The translations under genes were made by a program, and so were the position numbers. Source: SABY01 sp964612515 (lineage in GTDB: Bacteria > Bacteroidota > Bacteroidia > Bacteroidales > 4484-276). Taken from it: a stretch of DNA of 64,000 nt. Shown here piece by piece: positions 14,358 to 24,002 of the stretch. The notes beneath the pieces were generated by a model. The model was not told the DNA's origin. It worked only from the letters and a program-made list of their open reading frames with translations, and did no database searches. The DNA lies in assembly GCA_964612515.1 (NCBI GenBank), contig CAZTCX010000001.1, positions 1 to 64,000 on the forward strand, given 5' to 3'. The first letter of the stretch is position 1. Each line of letters begins with the position of its first letter.

Positions 14358-17300
14358 ATGCATATATCTGAATACGTTTTTAAGAAAAAGAACATCTTTT
14401 ATTTCCTTTTGGTAGCCATCGTTTTAGGTGGAATTTATTCATATCAAAAGCTTAGCAAGCTGGAAGATCCGGAGATTGCGGTGATGATGGCAAACGTGGT
14501 AACCGTTTACCCGGGAGCATCGGCACACCAGGTGGAGATGGAGGTTACCAATGTGTTGGAACATGAAATTTCGGCGCTTGCCGATATCAACAAAATTAAT
14601 TCGCGTTCCGAGGCCAATGTTTCCATCATACAGATAGAGCTGGAGATGGACGTACCACAAGACGAAATTCCACAGCGGTGGGAATTCCTGCGTCGCAAGC
14701 TGGAGCTGGCCATGCTCAAATTGCCCGCAGGCGTGCAAAAGCCAATAGTGATGGACGATATGGGCGATGTGTACGGGATGTTTTATGCCATGGTGGCCGA
14801 CGATGGCTTCTCCTATCAGGAAATGAGCGACTATGCCAGTTTCATCCGCAAGAACATGCTGGAAGTAAAAGGCGTGCGCAAGATCACCGTGTATGGTGAG
14901 CAAGCGCCCGAAATGCACATCACACTCTCCCCCGACAAGATGAGTGAGATGGGGGTGGCGCCATTGCAGATATTTTCGGCATTGAGCGATTATACCAAAG
15001 TAGTGTATGCCGGCAATTTGGAATCGGGAGCTGAGCAATTGCGCGTTAGCATCAATGGACAAGCCACTACTATTGAGGATATCCGTAGCATTCTGATTAC
15101 TGCCATTGGCGGCTCTTCCTTTAAGCTGGGCGACATTGCCACTGTGGAAATGGCCATCAACGATCCGTTGCGAAATACTTTTTTTGTTAATAATCAAAAG
15201 GCATTAGGCATCGGCCTTTCGATGGAAAGTGGAGAAAATATCCTGAAAGTTGGCGAAAGGGTAGAGGAGCGGCTGGCAGAATTGCGACAGCAAATTCCTA
15301 CCGGAATAACTTTCGAGAAGGTGTTTTTTCAGCCCGAAAAAGTTAACGAAGCCATCAACGGCTTTATGTGGAACCTCGTCGTTTCGGTGATCATCGTAAT
15401 TGTGGTGCTGATGTTTACCATGGGTTTTCGCGGTGGGGTAATTATTGGCAGCGGTTTGGTGCTGACCATACTGGCTACCTTCCCGCTACTGCTTGCTGCC
15501 GATGGAACCCTTCAGCGTATTTCGCTGGGCGCTTTCATCGTGGCCATGGGCATGCTTGTCGACAATGCCATTGTGGTTTTAGATGGAATTTTAAAAGAAA
15601 AAGATAAGGGTCTCAAAGGTAAAACGGCTTACACCAGATCCGCAAAGCAAACGGCCATACCGCTTTTGGGCGCGACAACCATTGCCATCGTAGCCTTCTT
15701 TCCCGTTTATCTTTCGCCCGACACCGCCGGGACTTATATCCGCGATCTCTTCATCGTTTTGGCCATTTCCCTTTCGGTAAGCTGGGTGCTTGCATTGACG
15801 CAGGTTCCATTGTTTTCAGCTATTTTATTTAAAAATAGTCATAAGAAAAAGGGGCGGAAAAATGTGAATCCCCTGGATAAACCTATCTATCACCGCCTGA
15901 CCCGCATTTTGGAATGGGGCATGCACCACAGGATTTTTATTGTAATCTCCACTTTCGTACTTTTTTTTGTTGCAATCTTTTTCACTAAAGATGTAGATAA
16001 AACATTCTTCCCGGATTTTAAGTACAACCAATGTTACATCGAATACACACTGCCCAGAGGTAGTACGCCCGATCAGGTAAACGATGACTTAAAGGAAATC
16101 ACCAATTATTTGAATAGTTTCGATGAAGTAGAAATGGTGGTGAGCAGCCACGGGATGACGCCCATGCGCTACATGCTGGTGCGCCCCATGATGACCGAAA
16201 ATGCTGACAATTACGGTGAACTTATCATCAACTTCACCGACTTTAAAACGATGATAAAAATGCGGCCGGTCTTCGCCGAATATCTCCACACCAACTATCC
16301 GCAAGCCATGAGCCGCATACGCAAATACAACATATCGGTATTGTCGTCGCACACGGTGGAAGCGCAGTTTACCGGGCCTGACCCGGCAGTGCTGAAACAT
16401 TTGAGCGATCAGGCACAGCACCTTATGCTACAAAATCCGAACGTGGATAGATTTACCGTGAGCAGCGACTGGGAGCCGAAGGCAAAATCCCTCACGGCTA
16501 TTTATAATCCGCTGGCTGCCAACAGAGCCATGATTACACGCAACGACATTAGCAACGCCATACTTGCCGCAACCGACGGCTTGCCGATTGCAAAAGTTTA
16601 TCAGGGCGAAACGCCCTTACAACTGCGACTGATGGTGCGCGAAAGCGAAGGCAAGCGGATCGAAGACCTGAACGACATTCCGGTGTGGGGCACATTGCCC
16701 AATCTTCACGGCATGATCGATCAGACGACTTTGCAAAAGATATCCAGCGGCGCACTTAGCTCCGATGAAATTATTAATTCAGCGCTGACGGCCGTGCCGA
16801 TGAGCACAGTGACGCGTGGTGTAGCTTTGGACTGGGAGGAGCCCGTTGTGCGAAGGGTAAACGGGAGAAGGGTGATTCAGGCGCAATGCGATGCGGTGGA
16901 TGGCGTTGGCCCGGCCCAGGTTCAGGCGGAGCTCGACGAAGCCATCCGAAACATTGAGGTACCACCAGGCTATAGTTTTAAATGGGTGGGGGAATCGGAA
17001 TTAAAGGTGGATGCGCTGAAGGGCATCCTTAGCTATCTGCCGCTGGCTGCCGGCATTATCCTGCTGGTGCTGTTGCTATTGTTCAATGATTATACCCGTC
17101 CACTGATTATTATCCTGTGTTTGCCGCTTTCATTTATCGGTATCGTTCCGGGCTTATTGCTCACCGGCCAGCCCCTTTCATTTGTGGCCATCATTGGTGC
17201 CATCGGATTATCGGGCATGATCATCAAAAATGCCATTGTGCTGCTCGACGAAATCCAGGTGCGCCTTAAGGAAAGCCCCAGCTCCTACCGCGCTGTGGTG

Positions 17301-17501
17301 GATGCAACCATTTCGAGGGTACGACCGGTAATTATGGCTTCGCTCACCACCATCCTCGGTATGCTTCCACTGCTCACCGACCCTATGTATCAGGCAATGG
17401 CAGTTACAATTATTTCAGGCCTGCTGGTCGGAACGCTCATCACACTGGTGTTTGTTCCGCTGCTCTATTCCGTTTTTTATGGTGTAAAAATCGACAGATA
17501 G
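14358..17501 (+). CDS. RND family efflux transporter, inner-membrane pump
   Basis: A 1047-residue protein of AcrB/MexF size. Residues 13-32 form the first membrane segment. Residues about 335-480 and 870-1030 hold the two six-helix blocks. The segments GAFIVAMGMLVDNAIVVLDG near residue 393 and GAIGLSGMIIKNAIVLLDEI near residue 950 are the TM4/TM10-type motifs; the acidic pair used for proton relay in TM4 is represented by VDNAIVVLD. It pumps hydrophobic compounds from periplasm or membrane using the proton gradient. The start is 11 bases after the adaptor gene and the stop 2 bases before the TolC gene, a single operon. Substrate is not predictable. Confidence 0.93.
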   Translation: MHISEYVFKKKNIFYFLLVAIVLGGIYSYQKLSKLEDPEIAVMMANVVTVYPGASAHQVEMEVTNVLEHEISALADINKINSRSEANVSIIQIELEMDVPQDEIPQRWEFLRRKLELAMLKLPAGVQKPIVMDDMGDVYGMFYAMVADDGFSYQEMSDYASFIRKNMLEVKGVRKITVYGEQAPEMHITLSPDKMSEMGVAPLQIFSALSDYTKVVYAGNLESGAEQLRVSINGQATTIEDIRSILITAIGGSSFKLGDIATVEMAINDPLRNTFFVNNQKALGIGLSMESGENILKVGERVEERLAELRQQIPTGITFEKVFFQPEKVNEAINGFMWNLVVSVIIVIVVLMFTMGFRGGVIIGSGLVLTILATFPLLLAADGTLQRISLGAFIVAMGMLVDNAIVVLDGILKEKDKGLKGKTAYTRSAKQTAIPLLGATTIAIVAFFPVYLSPDTAGTYIRDLFIVLAISLSVSWVLALTQVPLFSAILFKNSHKKKGRKNVNPLDKPIYHRLTRILEWGMHHRIFIVISTFVLFFVAIFFTKDVDKTFFPDFKYNQCYIEYTLPRGSTPDQVNDDLKEITNYLNSFDEVEMVVSSHGMTPMRYMLVRPMMTENADNYGELIINFTDFKTMIKMRPVFAEYLHTNYPQAMSRIRKYNISVLSSHTVEAQFTGPDPAVLKHLSDQAQHLMLQNPNVDRFTVSSDWEPKAKSLTAIYNPLAANRAMITRNDISNAILAATDGLPIAKVYQGETPLQLRLMVRESEGKRIEDLNDIPVWGTLPNLHGMIDQTTLQKISSGALSSDEIINSALTAVPMSTVTRGVALDWEEPVVRRVNGRRVIQAQCDAVDGVGPAQVQAELDEAIRNIEVPPGYSFKWVGESELKVDALKGILSYLPLAAGIILLVLLLLFNDYTRPLIIILCLPLSFIGIVPGLLLTGQPLSFVAIIGAIGLSGMIIKNAIVLLDEIQVRLKESPSSYRAVVDATISRVRPVIMASLTTILGMLPLLTDPMYQAMAVTIISGLLVGTLITLVFVPLLYSVFYGVKIDR

Positions 17502-17503
17502 TA

Positions 17504-19000
17504 ATGCAGACCAATTTTATTAAAAATTTAATGAATATGAAAATTAAAACAGAGCATAGCGCAAAGAGCACGGCGCAAAAAGCAAGACACAAAGAACATG
17601 TTGTGTTGCTTGTTCTCCTATTGTTTTTATCTAATTTTTTGGTAGCTCAGCAAACGCTGGTTCTGAGCCTTGAAGAATGTAGATCAATGGCAATTGAAAA
17701 TAGTGAGATGCTGAAAATTGCTGACGAAACCATCAACAAAGCACAAGCTGAAAAGATGTCGGCCAAAGCTGCGCGCCTGCCTCAGATTTCCCTCACGGGT
17801 ACTGGCTTGTATTCGAAGCAGGAGCTTAGTACAGAGCTAATGCTGCCCACGATGGCTTTCGATCCAACAACCGGCGGGCTGGTGCCCAATCTAGCCATCG
17901 ACCCGAGCAGCGGCCAGCCCATCATTGGCCCCGATGGAAATCCCATTTTTAATCTCTATGGCTTTCTTCCGCTTGACATCACCATGTATGGAACGGCCCT
18001 GGCCAATATCGGTGCGCAGCAGCCCATCTATGCCGGAGGCAAAATAAATGCCGGCAACAAAATGGCTGACATAGGTGAAAACATGGCTGGGAAAAATAAA
18101 ATGCTGCAGCAGTCCGAGCTAATTTACGCCACCGACCAGGCTTATTATCAGTACCTTTCGGTAAAAGAAAAAGTAAAACTGGCAGAAGATTACAAAAAGC
18201 TATTGGAGGAGCTTACTACGGTGGTGGAGAATAGTTATGAAACCGGCATGGTAGGGCGCAACGAGCTGCTGAAAGTGCAGGTGAAATACAACGAAGCCGC
18301 GCTCCAGGCACAGAAAGCCCAAACAGGATTGGCACTTTCGCAAATGGCCCTGTGCCGCATCATTGGCGTGGATTTGAATACACAACTACAAATTAACGAC
18401 AGCATTACAAACGTGAGCTTCAATCCGGATTCTTTGGTTGATGTGCGTGCCGGCAACCGCCTCGAATATCAATTGATGCAAAGCCAGGTGGAAATGGCCG
18501 AACAAAACATAAAAATGGTTCGCGGCGAATACCTGCCTACGGTAGGCGTTTCGGTGGGCTATAATTATCTGATGATGGGTATGAAAGGCATGGACAATTA
18601 TGAACAAAATGGCATCAATGCCCTGGCCAGCATCAACATCCCCATTATCACTTTTGGCGAAAGAAAGGGTAAAATAAAATCAGCCAAAGCAGATTTTAAC
18701 ACCAAACAACTTGAATTGCAACAAGCCACTAACTATCTGCAGCTCGAGATAGAACAGGCGCGGCTCAATTATGCTGATGCATGGACCCGCGTTGAAATGA
18801 CCCATGTCGCGCTGGAACAGACCAACGAAAATATGCGCATCAGCGACAACAACTATCAGGTGGGCATGGAGACCATTGTAAACGTGCTCGAAGCAAAAGC
18901 CGAGTGGCAAAATGCTTACAGCAATAAAATCGATGCCCTCACCAATTTTAAAATCCACGAAAGCAACTTTTTGCGGGTGTCAAATCGCTTGCAGCCTTAA
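17504..19000 (+). CDS. TolC-family outer membrane efflux protein
   Basis: A 498-residue protein. A long polar lead is followed by the signal core VVLLVLLLFLSNFLVAQ near residues 33-49; an in-frame ATG at 17534 may be the true start. The mature part has LSLEECRSMAIENSEMLKIAD and duplicated long helices (MGRNELLKVQVKYNEAALQAQK; GMETIVNVLEAKAEWQNAYS) typical of the outer membrane factor. A proline-rich insert near residue 125 (MAFDPTTGGLVPNLAIDPSS) lengthens the first barrel loop. It is the exit duct for the preceding pump. Confidence 0.92.
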   Translation: MQTNFIKNLMNMKIKTEHSAKSTAQKARHKEHVVLLVLLLFLSNFLVAQQTLVLSLEECRSMAIENSEMLKIADETINKAQAEKMSAKAARLPQISLTGTGLYSKQELSTELMLPTMAFDPTTGGLVPNLAIDPSSGQPIIGPDGNPIFNLYGFLPLDITMYGTALANIGAQQPIYAGGKINAGNKMADIGENMAGKNKMLQQSELIYATDQAYYQYLSVKEKVKLAEDYKKLLEELTTVVENSYETGMVGRNELLKVQVKYNEAALQAQKAQTGLALSQMALCRIIGVDLNTQLQINDSITNVSFNPDSLVDVRAGNRLEYQLMQSQVEMAEQNIKMVRGEYLPTVGVSVGYNYLMMGMKGMDNYEQNGINALASINIPIITFGERKGKIKSAKADFNTKQLELQQATNYLQLEIEQARLNYADAWTRVEMTHVALEQTNENMRISDNNYQVGMETIVNVLEAKAEWQNAYSNKIDALTNFKIHESNFLRVSNRLQP

Positions 19001-19108
19001 ACAAGGCAGGTCAAGTTACACCCTAAATTAATAATACGGAAGGTTTGATTTCTGTATTATGATGAATACCGCAGGTTAGATTGCGGAATTAGGAGTTTTT
19101 GTAAATAA

Positions 19109-19116
19109 TAACTTTG
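19109..19116 (+). promoter_or_regulatory. -7 promoter box of the two-component operon
   Basis: TAACTTTG matches TAnnTTTG, 21 bases before the ATG at 19137. It indicates that the regulators can be transcribed apart from the efflux operon. Confidence 0.5.
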
Positions 19117-19136
19117 TACCTATTTTTAAAAAGGAA

Positions 19137-19949
19137 ATGATAAATAATCCCGAATCAGTCACCAGAATTTTGATTGTAGAAGATGAGGCGCCCAACAGCC
19201 GTATGTTGCACGAATTGCTGGTTGAGCTGCGCCCGCAATGGAAGGTAGAAGCGATTCTCGAAAGTGTGCAGGAGAGCGTGGCCTGGTTAAAATCCAATCC
19301 CGCACCTGACATCATCCTCATGGATATTCAACTCTCCGATGGTATTTGTTTTTCAATTTTCGATCAGGTGACACTGCCACCATCCTGCCGGATTATTTTC
19401 ACCACAGCGTATGACGAATATGCCATCCGTGCATTTAAAGTGAACAGCATCGACTATCTTTTGAAGCCCATTGAAAAATCAGAACTTGAATCTGCCATTA
19501 TAAAATACGAAGCGCTTTTATCGGAATTTCAATCCGGCAGAAGCGAAACCTTTAATGTTCAGGAGCGATACGACCAGCTTGTCAAAAATATCCTTTCGGG
19601 GAAAAAAGAGTACCGGACACGCTTTCTGGTTGCCGGCATCAACAACTGGCAAACCATCGAAACCCGAACGATAGCTTACATCTACAGCGAAAATAAGCTC
19701 ACCTTTGCTGTCGATTTTGATGGCCGCGATTACACCCTGGACTACACGCTGGAGCAACTGGAATCGGAGCTGAACCCGGCAGAGTTTTACAGGGCAAACC
19801 GCAAAACAATTCTCCACATCGATGCGGTGGTAAAGGTTTACAATGATCTGGGCGGAAAGTTAAAAGTGATGACCAAGCCAGCACCCGATTTTGAAATTCC
19901 GGTAAGCCGCCTAAAGGCCACCGAGTTTAAAATATGGATGGGAAAATAA
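19137..19949 (+). CDS. LytTR-family response regulator
   Basis: A 270-residue cytoplasmic regulator. Residues 7-125 are a receiver domain: RILIVEDEAPNSRML start, phospho-acceptor Asp63 in ILMDIQLSDG, and the TTAYDEYAIRAFKVNSIDYLLKPI end. From about 165 a LytTR DNA-binding domain follows, with TRFLVAGINNWQTI, EQLESELNPAEFYRANRKTI and PVSRLKATEFKIWMG. It overlaps the histidine kinase gene by 16 bases. Placement directly after the efflux operon suggests it controls that operon, a common Bacteroidota arrangement. Confidence 0.93.
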   Translation: MINNPESVTRILIVEDEAPNSRMLHELLVELRPQWKVEAILESVQESVAWLKSNPAPDIILMDIQLSDGICFSIFDQVTLPPSCRIIFTTAYDEYAIRAFKVNSIDYLLKPIEKSELESAIIKYEALLSEFQSGRSETFNVQERYDQLVKNILSGKKEYRTRFLVAGINNWQTIETRTIAYIYSENKLTFAVDFDGRDYTLDYTLEQLESELNPAEFYRANRKTILHIDAVVKVYNDLGGKLKVMTKPAPDFEIPVSRLKATEFKIWMGK

Positions 19950-21007
19950 AGTCAATGGATATGTTTGATGAAAAACGACTTCAGTTTCTAATCGACCTGA
20001 GCTCATACAAGCCGCTGTATGTCTTCATCAGGCTATTGATCATCACTGCAGTTTCGATCCTGTTGATTCACGTTTCCCAACTGCTGGCTGACGTACCTCC
20101 GCTTGACGACAAGTTAGAGCCACTTTCTTATTTTATTGCCGCGGTCGCCTTCAACAGCATCATGGAGCTTAACCTATTGCTGATGCGCATCCTCAACCGA
20201 ATCGAGCGTTTCAAATGGAACATTTATCTGCAGGCCATCAGCGTCATTGCTTTCTCTTTGGTATTAATATTTATCTGGTTTAAAATTGCACAAAAGGTTT
20301 TTGGTGATGAAAATATTTTGGATCATGGCATCACCCAAATCGTTCTGATCACAGGGCTTTTGATTTTAATAATCCATTTACTCATCATTATTATCACCCA
20401 TCTCGGAAAAGAGTGGATCAACAACCGAAAGGAAATTGAAGAGTTGAAACAGGCCAAACTGATAAGCGATTACAACTCGCTCAAAGACCGGCTCAATCCA
20501 CATTTTATGTTCAACAATCTGAGTGTTCTAAAATCGATGATCCGGTTTAGCCCTCAGGAAGCCGAAGCTTTTACACAGAACTTCACCAACGTCTATCGCT
20601 ATGTATTGAAGAGCCACGAAGAAAAAACCGTGAGCCTTCAGGAGGAGTTGCGATTTATCGAGTCGTACATTGCTTTGCACAAAGAACGTATTGGCGTGGG
20701 GTTACAGGTGGAAATAAATGTGGACGATGCGGCGCTGCAGCGGGCTATCCCGCCCATGAGCCTCCAGCTATTGGTCGAAAACGCCATCAAACATAATGTT
20801 GCCAACAAACAAAATCCTTTGAAAATTGAAATCGTCGCTGGAAAGCAAAGCCTTTTTGTAAAGAACAACCGCAACCCCAAAGAAAGCACCTACTCCACAA
20901 ATATGGGATTGAAAACCCTGCAAAGTCAATACAAACTCATCGCCGACGAGCAGATCAAAATTGAAGCTGTGCCCGAATACTTCAAAGTTACCCTGCCTTT
21001 GTTGTAA
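19934..21007 (+). CDS. LytS/YehU-type sensor histidine kinase
   Basis: A 357-residue membrane kinase. Four hydrophobic segments lie in residues about 30-160 (LLIITAVSILLIHVSQLL; FIAAVAFNSIMELNLLLM; AISVIAFSLVLIFIWF; IVLITGLLILIIHLLIIII). The His_kinase motif LNPHFMFNNLSVL has the phospho-accepting His at residue 190, and LQLLVENAIKHNV near residue 277 is the N-box. No large periplasmic sensor, so it likely senses within the membrane. Start at 19934 overlaps the regulator; an in-frame ATG at 19955 is an alternative. Confidence 0.92.
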   Translation: MDGKIKSMDMFDEKRLQFLIDLSSYKPLYVFIRLLIITAVSILLIHVSQLLADVPPLDDKLEPLSYFIAAVAFNSIMELNLLLMRILNRIERFKWNIYLQAISVIAFSLVLIFIWFKIAQKVFGDENILDHGITQIVLITGLLILIIHLLIIIITHLGKEWINNRKEIEELKQAKLISDYNSLKDRLNPHFMFNNLSVLKSMIRFSPQEAEAFTQNFTNVYRYVLKSHEEKTVSLQEELRFIESYIALHKERIGVGLQVEINVDDAALQRAIPPMSLQLLVENAIKHNVANKQNPLKIEIVAGKQSLFVKNNRNPKESTYSTNMGLKTLQSQYKLIADEQIKIEAVPEYFKVTLPLL

Positions 21008-21080
21008 ACCGGAATCGTTACTTTTGCATTTTAAGCAGATGGTACTTATTTAGGTGTTGGAATTGAGTTCCAAATTATCA

Positions 21081-21180
21081 TGACCCCATCCCCAGCCCTT
21101 CACCTAAAGGGGAAGGGAGACTCGCCGCACAGGTTAGTGCGACGGCATTCTTCCCCTTCAGGGAAAGTTAGAGGGGGTCA
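21081..21180. repeat. about 100-bp inverted repeat element (intergenic)
   Basis: TGACCCC at 21081-21087 pairs with GGGGTCA at 21174-21180. Inside, CCCTTCACCTAAAGGGGAAGGG and CTTCCCCTTCAGGGAAAG-like stretches form further stems, with a TCGCCGCAC...GTGCGACGG centre. The layout is that of a dispersed palindromic element common in Bacteroidota intergenic regions (recalled, not searched). It is in the space between the kinase and the GroES-like gene and may also end transcription. Confidence 0.65.
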
Positions 21181-21255
21181 TTGATAGTTGCCAATTGTAT
21201 TGGTTTTTAATACAGATTAATAATTACATTAAACGACAAAACATCATTTTCTAAA

Positions 21256-21633
21256 ATGACAAAAAGTGTTGATATCAGCCGGCTCATCGTGGTTGGCGAC
21301 CGGGTGTTGATAAAACCCAAAACGCAGACCAACAAATCGCGCGGTGGCCTTTACCTTCCGGCGGGTTACACCGAGAAGGAGGAAGTGCAAAGTGGCTATG
21401 TAATCCGCACCGGGCCGGGCTATCCCATTCCCACGCCCGCTGACGATACCGACGAACCATGGAAACACGCCAGCGAAAAAACCCGATACATTCCTCTGCA
21501 GGCCAAAGAAGGCGATCTGGCTATTTTTATGCAAAAAGGCGCCGTAGAGATCATGTACCACGGCGAAAAATATTTTATCGTCGCGCAACATTCTATCCTC
21601 CTACTCGAACGCGACGAAGAGTTGTTCGATTAA
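21256..21633 (+). CDS. GroES-like co-chaperonin family protein
   Basis: A 125-residue protein. VVGDRVLIKPKTQTNKSRGGLYLP is the GroES beta-strand and mobile loop region, and the end VEIMYHGEKYFIVAQHSILLLER matches the GroES C-terminal strands. It is about 30 residues longer than GroES owing to an insert near residues 57-80 (PTPADDTDEPWKHASEKTRY). No groEL gene is next to it. It is a GroES-fold paralogue of unknown role, not necessarily the working partner of GroEL. Confidence 0.8.
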   Translation: MTKSVDISRLIVVGDRVLIKPKTQTNKSRGGLYLPAGYTEKEEVQSGYVIRTGPGYPIPTPADDTDEPWKHASEKTRYIPLQAKEGDLAIFMQKGAVEIMYHGEKYFIVAQHSILLLERDEELFD

Positions 21634-21668
21634 ACAAATGCGGTGCATGCCTGCAGCAAAGCGTTGCT

Positions 21669-21800
21669 AAATTCCAAATCACAACAAACCAAAAATCAAA
21701 TAAATCTCAATATCAAAAATTCAATGATCAAAATCGTTACAATATTTGAAATTTGTTTTTTTGGATTTATTTGTCATTTGAAATCTGGAATTTGGAATTT
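21669..21800. repeat. inverted repeat overlapping the start of the binding-protein gene
   Basis: AAATTCCAAAT at 21669-21679 pairs with ATTTGGAATTT at 21790-21800; within, CAAATAAATCTCAA at 21697-21710 pairs with the near-complement TTGGATTTATTTG at 21761-21773. This A/T-rich hairpin is a dispersed-repeat type and covers the region where the next gene should start, so the first in-frame ATGs there may be fortuitous. Confidence 0.6.
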
Positions 21801-22941
21801 CTATTCAAGCTTTCGCAAAATAGCGCTGCCACTGGTTTTGCTGCTCTTCTTAGCAGGCTGTGGTGATGAAAAATCCAAAGGTTCTTTTTCAGAATTTACC
21901 GCCATCGGCGTTGCCACAACCAATCCGATGATAGCCAAAGGTTTTCGTATCACTAACGGAGAACACGAACAGTTGCTCGAAATATTTAATCCAGCCGACA
22001 CGCTGCATCCGGTAGCGCGATTTTATCTGGTGGATAGCGTCCACGCCGGCAATCGCTACGCTGGCGGTGCAACGCTGGTGGTTCCGCTGAAGCGCATGGT
22101 TTGTCTTTCGGCCACACATCTTTCATTGCTCGATGCGCTGGATAAAATGGAAACGTTGGTTGGTGTGGCGGGTGCCGATTATGTAGTTTCTAAAAAGTTT
22201 AAAGAGCGGTTGGCCAATGGAAAAATCAAAGAAATCGGAATTGCCGGGCGTTATCAGCTCGAAACTTTGCTGGAACTTTCGCCACAGATCGTTATGGTGT
22301 CGCCGCAGGCAGGGCAGGCTTTTGAGCCAATTACCAATGCCGGACTGACCGTAATTCCTAATGGCGACTTCCTGGAAAATAATCCGTTGGGGCGTGCCGA
22401 ATGGATCAAAATGATGGGCGCACTTACCGGCACAGAAAAGCTTTCCATTTCCATTTTCGATTCGATAAGCCATTCTTATAATCTTTTGAAAGAACTTGCT
22501 GCCAATGCACTGGATCGACCCACGGTGCTTGCCGGAAAACAATATGGTGGGTTTTGGAATCTGCCCGGTGGCAAAAGTTATGTGGCGCAATTGCTACACG
22601 ACGCCGGTGCAAATTACCTCTGGAGCGATGACGAAAATTCCGGTGGCCTGATGCTCGACTTCGAAACGGTCTACAACAAAGGCATCGATGCCGATTATTG
22701 GCGTTTTTTGGTTTATGCCGACACGGCTTTTACTTATGATTTACTTGCCAAAGAGGATCAGCGTTACAAAAATCTAAATGCGTTTAGAGAGAAAAAGATT
22801 CTGGTTTGTAATACAAAGCTGACACCTTATTATCAGCAAGGACTTTTGCAGCCGCATATTCTGCTGGCCGATTACATCCACATTTTTCACCCCGACCTCC
22901 TCCCTGATCACCAAAATGAATATTATCACCTGATGCCATGA
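21724..22941 (+). CDS. ABC importer substrate-binding lipoprotein (BtuF/FecB type)
   Basis: A protein of about 405 residues if it starts at the ATG at 21724. The lipobox is LPLVLLLFLAGCGDE, with the Cys near residue 44, so at least 20 residues before the hydrophobic core come from the repeat and the real start is uncertain. The mature part matches class III (helical-backbone) binding proteins: VPLKRMVCLSATHLSLLDALD, ETLLELSPQIVMVSP, then LHDAGANYLWSDDENSG. These bind vitamin B12, haem or ferric siderophores and pass them to the FecCD-type permease. ATGA overlap with the permease gene. Confidence 0.85.
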   Translation: MIKIVTIFEICFFGFICHLKSGIWNFYSSFRKIALPLVLLLFLAGCGDEKSKGSFSEFTAIGVATTNPMIAKGFRITNGEHEQLLEIFNPADTLHPVARFYLVDSVHAGNRYAGGATLVVPLKRMVCLSATHLSLLDALDKMETLVGVAGADYVVSKKFKERLANGKIKEIGIAGRYQLETLLELSPQIVMVSPQAGQAFEPITNAGLTVIPNGDFLENNPLGRAEWIKMMGALTGTEKLSISIFDSISHSYNLLKELAANALDRPTVLAGKQYGGFWNLPGGKSYVAQLLHDAGANYLWSDDENSGGLMLDFETVYNKGIDADYWRFLVYADTAFTYDLLAKEDQRYKNLNAFREKKILVCNTKLTPYYQQGLLQPHILLADYIHIFHPDLLPDHQNEYYHLMP

Positions 22942-24002
22942 CGCCGCAAATCGATACATATCGGATTCATCCGCAAAACACTGCTTTCAAGCTGCTTTTG
23001 CTGAGCCTGCTTGTCATTATTTTTTTTGTGATGAATATCGTCGTTGGTTCGGTGATGATACCGCCAGGCGAAATTGTGCGGATACTATTTGGGCATTTCG
23101 TCACGCATCCGGCATGGGAGGGAATTGTGCTAAGCGCGCGGTTGCCACAGGCGTTAACTGCCATGTTTGCCGGAGCCGCCCTGGGAACCGCCGGCCTCAT
23201 CATGCAAACGCTTTTCCGCAATCCGCTGGCAGGTCCGTCGGTGCTTGGGATTAGTTCCGGCGCCAGCCTGGGTGTTGCCGTGATGATGCTTTTCCTTACG
23301 ATGCCAGCCGGTAAGTTCATCTCCATCAGTCACGTCACGGGCAACTTCGGTGTGGTAGTGGCAGCCTTTGCAGGGGCTTTCGGTGTGTTGCTGCTCATCA
23401 TGGCGCTGGCCGCCCGCTTTCGCAATCCAACTATCATTCTCATCATCGGCATCATGATCGCCTACGCCGTTACAGCCATTGTAGGAATTCTCCAATTTTA
23501 TAGTCTTAAAGAAGATTTACAGGCTTTCGTCATCTGGGGTCTGGGCAGCTTCTCCAACGTTTCGTGGCAACAACTTGCCTTTTTCATTCCTTTATTAATA
23601 ATAGGAACTGTGTTGTCTTTATTAATGATAAAACCTCTGAACGCCCTGCTGCTGGGCGAAAACTACGCGCGCAATCTTGGCGTGAACACCCGCCGTATTT
23701 CGCTTCTTGCAATTTTTACCTCCGGACTGCTCATTGCTGTTGTCACGGCATATTGTGGCCCGATCGCTTTTCTCGGGCTTGCCGTGCCACATTTCAGCCG
23801 AGCCTTGTTGCGCTCCTCCGACCATCTGCTGGTGATGCCCGGCACACTGCTTTCGGGCATGGCGCTGGCTTTGGTGTGCAATCTCATCGCGCGCCTTCCG
23901 GGCTTTGACGGCGCCTTGCCCATCAACGCCATCACGTCGCTCATCGGAGCACCGGTAGTAATCTGGATCATCCTTCGCCGAAACCAAATCCCCGTTTCAT
24001 AA
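22938..24002 (+). CDS. FecCD/BtuC-type ABC transporter permease
   Basis: A 354-residue membrane protein with about ten helices. RLPQALTAMFAGAALGTAGLIMQTLFRNPLAGPSVLGISSGASLG near residues 55-100 is the FecCD signature (the ARLP..NPLA.P..LG..SGA pattern). GAAVALCGPIAFLGLAVPHFSRALL-like sequence near residue 270 is the cytoplasmic coupling region. Overlaps both neighbours (ATGA and TAATG), so it forms one operon with the binding protein and ATPase. Confidence 0.92.
   Translation: MTPQIDTYRIHPQNTAFKLLLLSLLVIIFFVMNIVVGSVMIPPGEIVRILFGHFVTHPAWEGIVLSARLPQALTAMFAGAALGTAGLIMQTLFRNPLAGPSVLGISSGASLGVAVMMLFLTMPAGKFISISHVTGNFGVVVAAFAGAFGVLLLIMALAARFRNPTIILIIGIMIAYAVTAIVGILQFYSLKEDLQAFVIWGLGSFSNVSWQQLAFFIPLLIIGTVLSLLMIKPLNALLLGENYARNLGVNTRRISLLAIFTSGLLIAVVTAYCGPIAFLGLAVPHFSRALLRSSDHLLVMPGTLLSGMALALVCNLIARLPGFDGALPINAITSLIGAPVVIWIILRRNQIPVS

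Noticed and set aside
14439..15197. 252-codon minus-strand frame inside the RND pump gene
   Set aside because: Antisense shadow of a clearly recognised transporter, rich in His as expected from reversed codons.
21075..21183. possible small RNA between the kinase and the GroES-like gene
   Set aside because: The structure is that of a dispersed palindromic element; no promoter or RNA family feature supports a separate RNA gene.
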